Shown: positions 6,627-16,479 of the stretch, piece by piece
Layout of the letters: each line of letters starts with the position of its first letter
How positions within the stretch are numbered: position 1 is the stretch's first letter
From: Bacteroidota bacterium
Lineage (GTDB): Bacteria > Bacteroidota > Rhodothermia > Rhodothermales > UBA10348
Direction: 5' to 3'
DNA: 64,000 nucleotides
NCBI GenBank assembly: GCA_029262775.1
Contig: JAJCYR010000021.1
Coordinates: forward strand, 22,189 to 86,188
Program-made: the position numbers and the translations under genes
Notes under the pieces: generated by a model
What the model was told of the DNA's origin: nothing
The model's input: only the letters and a program-made list of their open reading frames with translations
The model's database searches: none

Positions 6627-8889
6627 ACTGGCTTTCTGCACACTTATCGTGCTGCTGTCGGGGGTGGGACAGTCCCTCAATGTGGTCGCGCAGGTGGCCA
6701 TTGTTCGGGGAACGGTGACGGACGTAGCGTCTGGAGAGACGCTTCCGGGCGTCAACGTGGTGCTGTTTACCGGTGACGGTGATCTGGTCAAGGGGTCGGT
6801 GACCAACGAATCGGGGGTGTATGCCCTTTCGCGGATTTCACGCGGCGTGTATACGCTCAGGGCCACATTTGTGGGATTCGATGCCTGGGAGCGCAGCGTC
6901 CTGATTTCGACTGACGAGCGGACCATTGTGAACATTGAGCTTGAGACGACGCAGTCTGAGCTTGGAGAAGTCCTGGTGGAAGGCGACCGGCGGGACGGCA
7001 TTGTGAAGGTGACTGCCGGCCAGACGACCGTACTGCCCACCGATATTGACCTGGTGCCCTCGCCGGATGTGTCGGGTGACCTGGTCAATTATCTGACTGC
7101 CATGCCCGGGATTGTGTCGGTGGGCGACCGCGGCGGCCAATTGTTTGTCCGCGGGGGAGAGCCGTGGCAGAACCTGATCCTGCTCGACGGCATGTGGGTC
7201 TACCAACCGTTTCACGTGCTTGGATTCTTTTCGGCGTTTCCGAGTGACATCATTTCGTCTGTCGATGTCTACGCCGGTGGATTTCCAAGCCAGTTCGGAG
7301 GGCGCCTGTCCTCGGTGATTGATGTGCGCAGCCGCAACGGCAATAAGCGATCATACGAGGGGTCGGCATCGATTGCGCCGTTTATTACCGGATTTACGCT
7401 GGAGGGACCGATCGATACGAGTGGCAGGGTGTCCTTTCTGACATCGTACCGGGAGTCTGTCATTGAGCAGGGAGCTTCCCGTCTGGTGTCCGACGACCTG
7501 CCGTACTCTTTTGGTGACTTCTTCGGGAAAATCCACGCACTCCCGTCAGGGAATTCACAGCTGTCCATCAGTCTGCTCACGACCCACGACGAGGGTGCCG
7601 TGTTTGAAGGCACAGCGGCTGAGCCGGCCGAGCAGGTGGAGTGGAAGAACACGGCAGCGGGTGTGCGCTATACGGTGCTTCCGAATGTTTTGCCGGCCAT
7701 GGCCCAGTTCGGAATCAGCGTATCGAAGCTGGAATCAGACCAGAGTGTAGGGACGGCCAATTCCCGCAGCACCGAGATCCAGTCGGTCAACACCAACGCC
7801 GACATCACGTACTTCAATGGCGATACGACGGTCCGGTGGGGCGTATTTGCGCGCTCCCTGCGTGCCGAGTCGAACCTCGGAGGGCTATTTCAGAACGTGG
7901 AACTGCGCGAGGAGTTTTTGACCGAAGTAGGTGCCTACGTGGAGCCGGAGTGGGAAGTGCGGGGTGGATGGGATGTGCGGCTGGGTCTGCGCGCCCACAG
8001 TTTTCCGAGCAAGAGTGTGAGTTTTCTGGAGCCCAGGCTCAGGCTTGTCCGGACGGGGCTCGTGAACGAGATCTCGCTGGCGGCGGGTATTTACCACCAG
8101 GAAATCGTGGGACTGTTGGACCGGCGCGATGCGGCCGGCGTGTTTACGGCGTGGGCGGCCGTTCCCGACGGGTTCAGTGTGCCCTCGTCGGCGCATCTTA
8201 TTGCCGGGTACCAGCGAACATTGTCAGACGCGCTGGAAATTGGCGTCGAGGTATACGGGAAGCAGTTACGCAACCTGTTCATTCCGGAATGGACGGCGTT
8301 CCCGCGGTTTACGACGAACCTCCAGGAAGCAGATGGGGAAGTACTCGGTGGTGATTTCCGGTTGAACTATCAGACGGGCCCGTTCGGGGTATTCGTGACC
8401 TATGGGCTGTCGCGTACCCGCTACAACGCCAAACAGGAATCCCTGCCCATCTGGTTCGGGACCGATAAACTGGAATTCCGTCCGGCCCACGACCGGCGGC
8501 ACCAGATCAATGTGGTTTCGAGGCTCGATACGAGGCTGGCAAATTTTTCGATGCGGTGGCAATTCGGCTCCGGTCTTCCGTTCAACCAGGCGCAGGGATT
8601 TGACGGGTTCGTGCTGCTCAACGGGAATGTGGACGTAACAACGGAATCGGGCAGCCGGCGCGTCATTTTCGATGAGCCCTTCGGCGGCGAACTGCCGACC
8701 TACCACCGGCTCGATGTATCGGCCGAAAAGTCGGTACAGTTGACGGGGCGCGGTTTGTTGACACTCCAGGCGGGTGTAATCAACATCTACGACCGATCGA
8801 ACCTGTTTTTCCTGGACGTCTTCACGCAGAACCGGGTAGACCAGATACCCATCATTCCGAACTTCGGACTCAAGTTGGAATTCCAGTAG
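6616..8889 (+). CDS. TonB-dependent receptor with N-terminal carboxypeptidase-like domain
   Basis: Outer-membrane active transporter of 757 residues. After a signal peptide comes a carboxypeptidase regulatory-like domain (residues ~30-115: VRGTVTDVASGETLPGVNVV, GVYALSRISRGVYTLRATFVGF). A plug domain follows (~125-240: LTAMPGIVSVGDRGGQLFVRG, then LILLDGMWVYQPFHVLG), and then a beta-barrel ending in an aromatic-rich strand (FGLKLEFQ). I chose the ATG at 6616 because GGAGG lies just upstream and a signal peptide starts there; the longer frame reads back into the GWxTD gene. The following lipoprotein starts 4 bp after the stop. The substrate is unknown. Cooperation with the lipoprotein and both GWxTD proteins is inferred from operon structure. 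Confidence 0.9.
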   Translation: MRDKLAFCTLIVLLSGVGQSLNVVAQVAIVRGTVTDVASGETLPGVNVVLFTGDGDLVKGSVTNESGVYALSRISRGVYTLRATFVGFDAWERSVLISTDERTIVNIELETTQSELGEVLVEGDRRDGIVKVTAGQTTVLPTDIDLVPSPDVSGDLVNYLTAMPGIVSVGDRGGQLFVRGGEPWQNLILLDGMWVYQPFHVLGFFSAFPSDIISSVDVYAGGFPSQFGGRLSSVIDVRSRNGNKRSYEGSASIAPFITGFTLEGPIDTSGRVSFLTSYRESVIEQGASRLVSDDLPYSFGDFFGKIHALPSGNSQLSISLLTTHDEGAVFEGTAAEPAEQVEWKNTAAGVRYTVLPNVLPAMAQFGISVSKLESDQSVGTANSRSTEIQSVNTNADITYFNGDTTVRWGVFARSLRAESNLGGLFQNVELREEFLTEVGAYVEPEWEVRGGWDVRLGLRAHSFPSKSVSFLEPRLRLVRTGLVNEISLAAGIYHQEIVGLLDRRDAAGVFTAWAAVPDGFSVPSSAHLIAGYQRTLSDALEIGVEVYGKQLRNLFIPEWTAFPRFTTNLQEADGEVLGGDFRLNYQTGPFGVFVTYGLSRTRYNAKQESLPIWFGTDKLEFRPAHDRRHQINVVSRLDTRLANFSMRWQFGSGLPFNQAQGFDGFVLLNGNVDVTTESGSRRVIFDEPFGGELPTYHRLDVSAEKSVQLTGRGLLTLQAGVINIYDRSNLFFLDVFTQNRVDQIPIIPNFGLKLEFQ

Positions 8890-8893
8890 AGCC

Positions 8894-9787
8894 ATGCGAA
8901 TCCTTCAGGTTGTGATGTTTCTGGCTGCCACCGTGGCGGCTGCCGTGCTGATTTCAGGATGCGAGGAGAATGTCAGTCCGATCGTACCGACGGAGCGCGT
9001 GTTTACGATGTGGGGTTTTTTGGACCCGACGGTGACCAGCCAAAAGGCCCGCGTCTTCCGGATTGAGTCTGTGCTTGAACCGACCCGCCCCGAGCCACTC
9101 GGAGCCACGATGTCGGTGACCGATGTGGCCTCGGGCAGCGCAACCGTATGGCGTGATTCGGTGATTCTGTTTCCGGACGGGTTCTATGGACACATCTACC
9201 TTGCCGAGCAGGAGATTGGTTTTGACCGGGAGTACCTGGTGGAGCTCGAGACGCTGGACGGCCTTGGTTCGTCGGCGCGTGTGCGAACGCCTGCCGAGAC
9301 TTCTCCCGTAGTGTCTGAGATCCAGAATGTCCGCTTCAACGTCAAATTCCGTGTGCGTTGGGATAACGCGCCGCAGCTTCTGGACCTCAAGGTGCGCTAT
9401 CATGTGGCCTTCCGCAGTCGTGGATCGGGCGCGGCGTTTACGTCCGGAGCCGTCACCCTGCGGACCGGAGCCGTGGAAACCGCAGCGGACGGAACGCCTG
9501 TCGTGCTGGTTGAACCAACGTCTGACCTGGGCGACATTCTGCAGCTGCTCAACCTGCAGGCAGGGCGCGACGAGATGGCATTGGATTCGATAACGGTCCT
9601 GCCATTCGTGGGGTCGGAGGAGTGGCGCTCGCCGACGGGTGATTTTGATCCGGAAGTGCTGGTACAGCCGGGGACATTGTCCAATGTGGACAATGGATTC
9701 GGGTTTTTCGGTTCGGGATTTGAAGATGCTTTTGTTGTTCACCTGCCCGAGGATGCCGTAGAGAATGCTGGTTTTACGGTTCGCTGA
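8894..9787 (+). CDS. Outer-membrane-type lipoprotein, DUF4249-like
   Basis: A 297-residue lipoprotein: hydrophobic signal with lipobox LISGC, modified Cys at residue 23. The mature part begins EENVSPIVPTERVFTMWGFL and contains beta-rich, immunoglobulin-like segments (DREYLVELETLDGLGSSARV). The layout, and the position directly behind a receptor with a carboxypeptidase-like domain, resemble DUF4249 proteins, which commonly pair with such receptors in Bacteroidota. It starts 4 bp after the receptor stop, so the two are probably translated together. The DUF4249 assignment is tentative and would need a profile search; lipoprotein status is clear. Confidence 0.68.
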   Translation: MRILQVVMFLAATVAAAVLISGCEENVSPIVPTERVFTMWGFLDPTVTSQKARVFRIESVLEPTRPEPLGATMSVTDVASGSATVWRDSVILFPDGFYGHIYLAEQEIGFDREYLVELETLDGLGSSARVRTPAETSPVVSEIQNVRFNVKFRVRWDNAPQLLDLKVRYHVAFRSRGSGAAFTSGAVTLRTGAVETAADGTPVVLVEPTSDLGDILQLLNLQAGRDEMALDSITVLPFVGSEEWRSPTGDFDPEVLVQPGTLSNVDNGFGFFGSGFEDAFVVHLPEDAVENAGFTVR

Positions 9788-9850
9788 TTTGTCCCGAATC
9801 AGTTTGAACTTCGCGGAGTACCATGGCATGGATAAAACCGTACTAACAGC

Positions 9851-12334
9851 ATGATCATGATGAAGCGTTCGTTCTTCTTTGCAGTAATCCTGCTGCTGGG
9901 TGCAATAACCCTGGTCCAGGCTCCCTTGGCCCCGAATGCCACAGCGCAGTCCACCACGGACCCCATGACCGATGGCATTCTGTCGTTCCGCAACGGTGAT
10001 TACAAGCAGGCGGTGTCGTTCTTCGACGCGGCTCTTGAGGCCGACCCGCAGAATGCGGAGGCACACTTCCTGCTGGCTCGAATTTTTTGGGAGACCCCTC
10101 TCAGGAACGTGAGGCGTGCGGGAGACGAGTTGGAAAAAGCCATTGACCTCGAGCCCGAAAATGTGCAATACCTCGTAGCCTCTCTGCAGCAGAACAAGGC
10201 CGATGCATCGAATTTCATCACGGAAAAAATCCGCGAGAGCAAGCGGCGCGATCTGGCTCGTACTATTCTTGAACTGGATCCGGACAACTCGTTCGCGCAC
10301 GAGGAAATGGGCAGTACCTACATTCGTGATTTCTGGAGGTACCGCAATGCGCTCATGTACCCGGCGCTGACCTTCAATGAATACAAGTACCGGAGTTCGA
10401 CGACGATTGATCCGATGGCCGGCTACCTGGTGGATCAGGTACGGGAGTTTGACGAGGCCCAGGGTAATCCGGAGCCAGAGCCCCTGAATACGGAACTCTT
10501 AGGTGCGGTCGAGGCCAATTATGATCCGAATTCGATCTTCATGGCCGATGAGTTCGATGTGGAAACATTGAGGCGGCAGGGTATTCCTGTGATGGACCTC
10601 TCAAGCCGGGCCCAGAAAGCCTATGACAAGGCCATCATGCACCTCGGAAAGGCACTGGAAATGGATCCGCGGCAGCGCTCGGTGTATGATCACCTCATGG
10701 AAATCTATGCGCTCAAGGGAGAGTACGAGGAGGCCATGAGCATGCTGTCGCAGATGTACGTGTTTTTCCCGGAGGACAACAAACTCTGGACGTACCTGGG
10801 CTATACCCACTACAACCTGGGCAACATGGATGCAGCCTCCAAGTCCTTCGAGACGGCATTCAAGTACATGACCCCGGAGGAACAACAGGCCTACGAGGGG
10901 TTGGAGCACATTCTTCCGCGAAATGAGAAGAAGGCCTACGAGGCGGACAGGATTGCCTACGCAGCGCGCTTCTGGACCAGCAAGGATCCGCGGTATCTGA
11001 CGCCGTACAATGAGCGCAGAATGGAGCACTATGTTCGTCTGACCTACGCCGACCTGCTCTATGGCGCCCCCGATCTGGACCTGCGGGGTTGGAATACGGA
11101 GCGGGGCGCCATTCTCGTGCGGTATGGTCCGCCCCAGGGAGATGTCGTGATCATTCCCCGGAGTACGTCTGGTGTCAGACAGGGCGTGGCACCGGTGAGT
11201 GGATCCCAGTCCGATCCAACGGGAAGTACGGGTCTGGCTCTCGAAGTGGGTCGTAACGGGTCCGGTATGGACCTTGCAGAAGAAGCAAACACGTTCAACA
11301 TCTGGGATTACGGTGAATTCAAGTTTGTTTTTGAGGATCCTTTCCGCAACGGTGAATACCGACTGTACAGCCCATCTGCGTCTGAAATTGCAGACGGGTC
11401 GCTTCCATGGGCCAATGATTACACCATCAAGGCCAAAGAAACCTTTCTGGAGACGCCAGAGCGTTACGAATACGAGGCGCCGGGTCGCCAGGTAGAGCTT
11501 CCCTATATGGTGTCGTCCTTCCGAGGACAGAATGGGCAGACCGATGTGATTGTCAACTATGGCATTCCTATTACGGAAAACCTGAAGGACGGACAGGACG
11601 TGATAAACATCACGGCCAGCACCGGTACATTTGTGGTTGCCGGGAACCGGGACATGCTCGTCGAGCGCCGGAACGTGATTTATGGTCTGAGGACGGAGCA
11701 GATCGTTCCCTTCATTGACACGCAGTTGTGGATCAATACGGTGGAAGCGGAGGTCCCGCCCGGAAAACATGAGGTCTCGGTCGAATTCGAGACGGCGGGT
11801 GGCGGCACGGTCGCCGTGCAGCGCCGTGAGGTTGATATTCATGACTTCTCGGGTGACCGCCTGGCCATGTCGGACATCCTGCTGGCCTATCGGATTGAAG
11901 ACACGGCCAACGGAAAGCCCATCATTCCCTCGGACGTGGTCCGGCGTAACCTGTCCATTCAGCCGGCCCCGTGGTCAGTATTCGGTATTGATCAGCCCAT
12001 TTATCTCTACTTCGAGGTGTACAACCTGGAAATGGGCGAGGACGGCACGGCCCGATACGACATCGAGGCGACCCTCACGCCAAAAGAAGGTGGAAATGCG
12101 GTAGGTCGTACCATAGGACGCCTGCTGCGTCGCGACGCCGAGGGTGTGTCTGTACGACTACCCATCACGGTGCCATCTGAAACGGATGGCCAGTTCCTGA
12201 TCCTCTCGGCAGAGAACCAGGCGCCGGGTCTCTACCTGCTGTCGGTCAAAATCCGGGACACAGTCTCTGGAGATACTGTGGATATGGAGCAGGACCTGTT
12301 CCTGGACGAACCGCTGTCTTCGGCTCAGAATTGA
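9851..12334 (+). CDS. Exported TPR/GWxTD domain protein
   Basis: An 827-residue exported protein. It has a signal peptide ([20 protein letters not shown]) and several TPR units between residues ~35 and ~350 ([49 protein letters not shown]). The GWxTD domain spans ~365-560: [21 protein letters not shown], then [18 protein letters not shown], a near-canonical GWxTD (GWxTE). The C-terminal beta-rich region repeats the ending of the 4533-6626 paralogue. Start choice is uncertain between 9851 and the tandem ATGs at 9857 and 9860; the last gives the cleanest signal peptide. It is the last gene of the four-gene cluster, 63 bp behind the lipoprotein, and overlaps purE tail to tail by 10 bp. Confidence 0.86.
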   Translation: MIMMKRSFFFAVILLLGAITLVQAPLAPNATAQSTTDPMTDGILSFRNGDYKQAVSFFDAALEADPQNAEAHFLLARIFWETPLRNVRRAGDELEKAIDLEPENVQYLVASLQQNKADASNFITEKIRESKRRDLARTILELDPDNSFAHEEMGSTYIRDFWRYRNALMYPALTFNEYKYRSSTTIDPMAGYLVDQVREFDEAQGNPEPEPLNTELLGAVEANYDPNSIFMADEFDVETLRRQGIPVMDLSSRAQKAYDKAIMHLGKALEMDPRQRSVYDHLMEIYALKGEYEEAMSMLSQMYVFFPEDNKLWTYLGYTHYNLGNMDAASKSFETAFKYMTPEEQQAYEGLEHILPRNEKKAYEADRIAYAARFWTSKDPRYLTPYNERRMEHYVRLTYADLLYGAPDLDLRGWNTERGAILVRYGPPQGDVVIIPRSTSGVRQGVAPVSGSQSDPTGSTGLALEVGRNGSGMDLAEEANTFNIWDYGEFKFVFEDPFRNGEYRLYSPSASEIADGSLPWANDYTIKAKETFLETPERYEYEAPGRQVELPYMVSSFRGQNGQTDVIVNYGIPITENLKDGQDVINITASTGTFVVAGNRDMLVERRNVIYGLRTEQIVPFIDTQLWINTVEAEVPPGKHEVSVEFETAGGGTVAVQRREVDIHDFSGDRLAMSDILLAYRIEDTANGKPIIPSDVVRRNLSIQPAPWSVFGIDQPIYLYFEVYNLEMGEDGTARYDIEATLTPKEGGNAVGRTIGRLLRRDAEGVSVRLPITVPSETDGQFLILSAENQAPGLYLLSVKIRDTVSGDTVDMEQDLFLDEPLSSAQN

Positions 12335-12825
12335 GATTGCGTCTTACTATCCATGTCTGAAACGAGGTCGCGCAGATTCTTCCTGTAAGACTCCATGGCA
12401 TCGAGCAGGTCGTCCCGGCTGGCTGCAAGGACTTGAACGGCCAATAATCCCGCATTTTTGGCACCGCCAATAGCGACGGTGGCGACCGGCACGCCACCGG
12501 GCATCTGGACGATGGAGAGCAGCGAATCCATTCCATTGAGATGCCGACCGGGTACGGGCACCCCGATGACCGGTAGCGGCGTCGAGGCGGCAATCATGCC
12601 AGGCAGGTGAGCGGCTCCCCCTGCGCCGGCGATGATTACCCGGATTCCACGGGACCTGGCGGTTTTGGCGTATTCTGTCATGACGTCCGGCGTCCGGTGT
12701 GCCGAGAGTACCCGGACCTCGAACGAAATGCCAAACTCGTGGAGCACATGGGCGGCTTCCTCCATGACGGGCAGGTCCGAACTGCTTCCCATGGCAATAC
12801 CAACGATGGGATGTGTATCAGGCAT
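12325..12825 (-). CDS. purE: N5-carboxyaminoimidazole ribonucleotide mutase PurE
   Basis: Class I PurE converts N5-CAIR to CAIR in purine biosynthesis, after PurK has made N5-CAIR. The 166-residue protein carries the signatures [25 protein letters not shown] (with the catalytic-site His) and [17 protein letters not shown], then [18 protein letters not shown]. It lies 14 bp downstream of purK on the same strand, so the pathway pair is cotranscribed. Its 3' end overlaps the convergent GWxTD gene by 10 bp. Confidence 0.96.
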   Translation of the reverse strand: MPDTHPIVGIAMGSSSDLPVMEEAAHVLHEFGISFEVRVLSAHRTPDVMTEYAKTARSRGIRVIIAGAGGAAHLPGMIAASTPLPVIGVPVPGRHLNGMDSLLSIVQMPGGVPVATVAIGGAKNAGLLAVQVLAASRDDLLDAMESYRKNLRDLVSDMDSKTQSQF

Positions 12826-12839
12826 GATCTTTTTTCTGT

Positions 12840-13973
12840 TTACAGTTGGACATGGGCGGCGGCTTCCTCGGCCAGCTTCAGGGCCGCTTCGGTGGTCGAG
12901 GCCGTGACGGTGACGTGCCCCATTTTGCGTTTCGGCCGCACCTCCCGCTTACCATAGATATGGATGGATGCGCCGGGTACCGCCATGGCCTCGCGCAGTC
13001 CTGTGGTACCGGCCATTCCGGACCGGTGGCCCAGAATGTTGACCATGGCCGCGGCCGGTACGCGTAGCGACGGGTCCCCGAGCGGCCAGCCCGAAACCGA
13101 CCTCACATGGTTCTCGAACTGGGAGGTATGACAGGCCTCAATGGAAAAATGTCCCGTATTGTGGGGCCTGGGGGCCAGTTCGTTGACAAGGATGGAGCCG
13201 TCCTCAAGCTCGAAAAGCTCCACTCCCAAGAGCCCCACCGCATGGACCGCTTCAGCGGCACGCCGGGCGAGTTCCACAACACGGGCGGCCGTAGCCGAGG
13301 CGATAGGCGCCGGAGCCAGTACAGCATGGCACCGATGGTCTTGCTGAATGGTGTGAACGGCCGGATACGTGACGTGCGCGCCCGAAGCTGAACGGACCAC
13401 CACGATAGCCAACTCCCGTCGAAAGGGAATAAAGGCCTCGACGAGCAGTCCATCATCGGCCGCAAGTGCATCCCAGGCCGGACCTATGTCTTCGCTCGCG
13501 TACGCCGTGGCGTTCCCATATCCGTCGTAGGACCCCTCGAATTTCTTGAGGAGTACCGGGAATCCAAACGAACGGGCGGCATCGTGCGCTTCGTCCAGAC
13601 TGTGGCAGCACACATAATCGGCCACGGGAATACCGGCGCTGCGCAGCGCATTCTTCTGGCGCCCCTTGTGCCGAATGGTATGAAGCGTGTTTCCGGATGG
13701 ATACACAGGAATGCGCCCGGCTGCTACCTCCTCGGCCCGGTCGGCAGGAGCCCATTCGCTTTCCACCGTGATGACATCACACCGTTCCACGAATCGTTCG
13801 AGTACGTTCATGTCTGTCCAGTCGCCCACATGGGCATGTCCAATTCCCTCAACAGGGGCTGCAGGGCTGGGCGAGAGTGTGTGCACATCAAAACCGAGCC
13901 GGAGTGCGGCCAGGGCAGACATGCGTCCAAGCTGCCCGCCTCCGAGGATGCCAATAGTGGGAAAGGTACTCAT
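12840..13973 (-). CDS. purK: N5-carboxyaminoimidazole ribonucleotide synthase PurK
   Basis: ATP-grasp enzyme that carboxylates aminoimidazole ribonucleotide with bicarbonate and ATP, supplying PurE. The 377-residue protein begins [18 protein letters not shown], the typical PurK pre-ATP-grasp start. It contains the ATP-grasp segments [20 protein letters not shown] and [21 protein letters not shown], then [20 protein letters not shown]. An upstream in-frame ATG would add nine residues, but the ATG at 13973 matches the family start. The gene follows ftsK by 26 bp and precedes purE by 14 bp. Confidence 0.96.
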   Translation of the reverse strand: MSTFPTIGILGGGQLGRMSALAALRLGFDVHTLSPSPAAPVEGIGHAHVGDWTDMNVLERFVERCDVITVESEWAPADRAEEVAAGRIPVYPSGNTLHTIRHKGRQKNALRSAGIPVADYVCCHSLDEAHDAARSFGFPVLLKKFEGSYDGYGNATAYASEDIGPAWDALAADDGLLVEAFIPFRRELAIVVVRSASGAHVTYPAVHTIQQDHRCHAVLAPAPIASATAARVVELARRAAEAVHAVGLLGVELFELEDGSILVNELAPRPHNTGHFSIEACHTSQFENHVRSVSGWPLGDPSLRVPAAAMVNILGHRSGMAGTTGLREAMAVPGASIHIYGKREVRPKRKMGHVTVTASTTEAALKLAEEAAAHVQL

Positions 13974-13999
13974 GTACGGCAGGTCAGGGCGTGTTAACA

Positions 14000-16462
14000 T
14001 TACGTGGCAGAACCACGCAGGAATTCGTCGAGCGCTTCGAGGTCGTCCATGTATACCGAGCGTGCCTTGGAGCCCTCAAACGGGCCAACGATGCCGGCAT
14101 CTTCAAGCTGATCGACAATACGGGCGGCACGTGCGTATCCAACAGATAATTTTCGCTGTAACAGGGATACGGATCCCTGCTGTGCCCGAACAATGATTCG
14201 GGCGGCCTCGTCGAACAGTTCATCCCGGTCCTGGGATGCGCTCCGGCCCGTGCCGCCCGTGGACTCCGATTCGGTTTCAATGGAGGGCAGGATGTAGGGC
14301 CCTGGCCCTTCCTGGTCCGCGATGTAGCCGGTAACGCGGTCTATTTCGGCAAGCGATACGAACGGGCCCTGTAGTCGCATGATACGACTGCCCAGCATGT
14401 AGAGCAGGTCACCGTTACCGACGAGTCCTTCCGCGCCATTCTGGTCGAGAATGGTTCGGGAGTCGACTTTCGATGCTACCTGGTAGGCAACGCGTGCCGG
14501 GAAATTGGCCTTGATCAGGCCCGTGATGACATCGACGGACGGTCGCTGGGTGGCCAGGATCAAGTGAATACCCACGGCACGGGCCATCTGGGCAAGCCGG
14601 GCGATGGGCGCTTCAATGTCCTTGCCGGCGGTCATCATGAGATCGGCCAGCTCGTCGACCACGACCACGATGTAGGGGAGCAGCCGGTGGCCGCCCTCTT
14701 CGCTGAGACCTCCTTTCTGGAAGCGATCATTGTACTCGCGGATGGATCGGACGCCGGCCTCCTTGAGCAGGTCATATCTGAGTTCCATCTCCTTCTCACA
14801 CGACTTGAGTGTTCCCAGGGCCTGGTGGAAGTCGGTGATGATGGCATCGTCGGCCTCGGGCGGCATGGCGACGTAGTGGGACGTGATCTGGGCGTAGACG
14901 GATAATTCGATCTTTTTGGGATCGATCATCACGAATTTGAGGAGCGATGGGGGGACGGAATAGAGCAGTCCGGCGATAAAGGTGTTGACACCAACCGATT
15001 TACCCGATCCGGTAGCACCCGCGATCAACATGTGCGGCAGTTTGGTGAGGTCCTGCAGCACGACTTCCCCTTCAATGGATTTTCCCATGATGAGGGGGAG
15101 TTCCATGGTGGTTTCCGAAAACGTGCGCGTTTCCACCACGTCACGGACCAGCACCAGCTCCCGGTGGCGGTTCGGAATTTCCACCCCGATGGCTGATTTG
15201 CCGGGAATGGGCGCGATCATGCGGATACCCCGGGCCGCAAGTGCCATGGCGAGATCGTTCTCGAGGGCGGTAATGCGGCTGATCTTGACCCCCGGGGCGG
15301 GTGTCAATTCGTAGAGTGTGACGGTGGGACCGACGATGGCATCGATTGAAATGATTTCGATGTTATACGTGGCGAGCTTGTCGAGCAGGACCTGCTTGTT
15401 GTCCTCGAGTTCGTCATAGTCGACCCGTGGTCCGGTGGACTCCGCCTCATTGAGAAGTTCTACGGGTGGGGTGACGAAGGCGTATTCTCCCGTCCGGAAG
15501 GCACCCTGTTTGCTGCGCCGGGCCTTTTCCTCGACAATCTGTTCGTGCACGCGTATTTCTACGTCGCGTTCGGCGCCATCCGTGCTCTCCGCGCCATTCT
15601 GCCCGTCCTGTGGGGCCCGTGGTGCCGAAACAGTACGGGGTGCCTGGCGTCGCTCGGATTCACCCGTCATGGCTTCCCGGCGCGTGGCAGCGGCGGCTTC
15701 GGCGCGCAGCTTCTCCCGCTCGCCGGCGCTTTCCCTCGTCTGTCTGGCGGTCGTCCTGCGTTCTTCCTCCAGCAACTGGCTGCGCCGTTCGGTACGGGCT
15801 TGCCGCCGGGCCGAGCGCTGTAGCCACCACCTCTCGACAGTCTGGTAGGCGCTTCGGAACAGGTGCTCGAGGCGATCCATCGTGCGCTGTATGTCCCGGT
15901 CCACAAGTAGCAGTGCCGCCAGGATGATGATCAGGATGAGCAGCAGCAGCGATCCTGTCTGTCCAAACACGCTCTGCATCCAGGCGGCCGATCCCGTGCC
16001 CCACAAACCGGTCCATGCCTGGATGTCCGCATCCATCCGGGTCGACATCCAGCCAAAGAGCGTGGAGAGTACGAAAGAGGTGCCGAGAACAAGTAGTGTG
16101 GTAGTTTTGAGCGATTCAAGACGGCGGTGGCGGAGCAGGGCGTAGCCCCATGCCACGAGGAGGCCGGGCCAGAGGACGACGGCATACCCGAGGAAAGAGG
16201 GGATCAGAATGCGGCTCAACCATGCTCCGGTAAGGCCCAGCGCATTGACAACCGTTCGGTCGCCTGGCCGGAGCAGCAGGTCGAACGAAAAGCGCTGGGC
16301 CACGGGGTTGTCGGCTGCGTCGTAGGTGAGAAGGGCGAGCAGCGTGAGCAGGCCAATTCCCAGGACGGCCACACCCAGCACTTCCTGTTTCCGCTCACCG
16401 GACACAAACGGACTTGCCGGATCCGCCTTTCTGACCGTGCGCTTTTTGATTGTCGATGCCAT
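14000..16462 (-). CDS. ftsK: DNA translocase FtsK
   Basis: Septal DNA pump that clears and aligns chromosome termini during division. The 820-residue protein has four N-terminal membrane helices (for example VLGVAVLGIGLLTLLALL and SLLLLILIIILAALLLVD). A charged, low-complexity linker (~200-330) is followed by the alpha/beta motor with Walker A GATGSGKS near residue 480 and Walker B YIVVVVDELADLM. A gamma winged-helix domain lies at the C-terminus (QGSVSLLQRKLSVGYARAAR), the part that reads KOPS and contacts XerD. It lies between gcvT (17-bp gap) and purK (26-bp gap), so it appears to share a transcript with metabolic genes. Confidence 0.97.
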   Translation of the reverse strand: MASTIKKRTVRKADPASPFVSGERKQEVLGVAVLGIGLLTLLALLTYDAADNPVAQRFSFDLLLRPGDRTVVNALGLTGAWLSRILIPSFLGYAVVLWPGLLVAWGYALLRHRRLESLKTTTLLVLGTSFVLSTLFGWMSTRMDADIQAWTGLWGTGSAAWMQSVFGQTGSLLLLILIIILAALLLVDRDIQRTMDRLEHLFRSAYQTVERWWLQRSARRQARTERRSQLLEEERRTTARQTRESAGEREKLRAEAAAATRREAMTGESERRQAPRTVSAPRAPQDGQNGAESTDGAERDVEIRVHEQIVEEKARRSKQGAFRTGEYAFVTPPVELLNEAESTGPRVDYDELEDNKQVLLDKLATYNIEIISIDAIVGPTVTLYELTPAPGVKISRITALENDLAMALAARGIRMIAPIPGKSAIGVEIPNRHRELVLVRDVVETRTFSETTMELPLIMGKSIEGEVVLQDLTKLPHMLIAGATGSGKSVGVNTFIAGLLYSVPPSLLKFVMIDPKKIELSVYAQITSHYVAMPPEADDAIITDFHQALGTLKSCEKEMELRYDLLKEAGVRSIREYNDRFQKGGLSEEGGHRLLPYIVVVVDELADLMMTAGKDIEAPIARLAQMARAVGIHLILATQRPSVDVITGLIKANFPARVAYQVASKVDSRTILDQNGAEGLVGNGDLLYMLGSRIMRLQGPFVSLAEIDRVTGYIADQEGPGPYILPSIETESESTGGTGRSASQDRDELFDEAARIIVRAQQGSVSLLQRKLSVGYARAARIVDQLEDAGIVGPFEGSKARSVYMDDLEALDEFLRGSAT

Positions 16463-16479
16463 GCCTCAAAGGTACGATA

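Noticed and set aside
5616..7088. A 490-codon minus-strand frame opposite the GWxTD and TonB receptor genes.
   Set aside because: It spans two well-supported + strand genes, has no recognisable domain, and is explained by G+C-rich codon use.
8954..10300. A 448-codon minus-strand frame across the lipoprotein and second GWxTD gene.
   Set aside because: No family signature, Arg/His-rich shadow composition, and it crosses a gene boundary on the coding strand.
10601..11842. A 413-codon minus-strand frame opposite the second GWxTD protein.
   Set aside because: Shadow of the TPR/GWxTD coding sequence; no signal peptide or domain.
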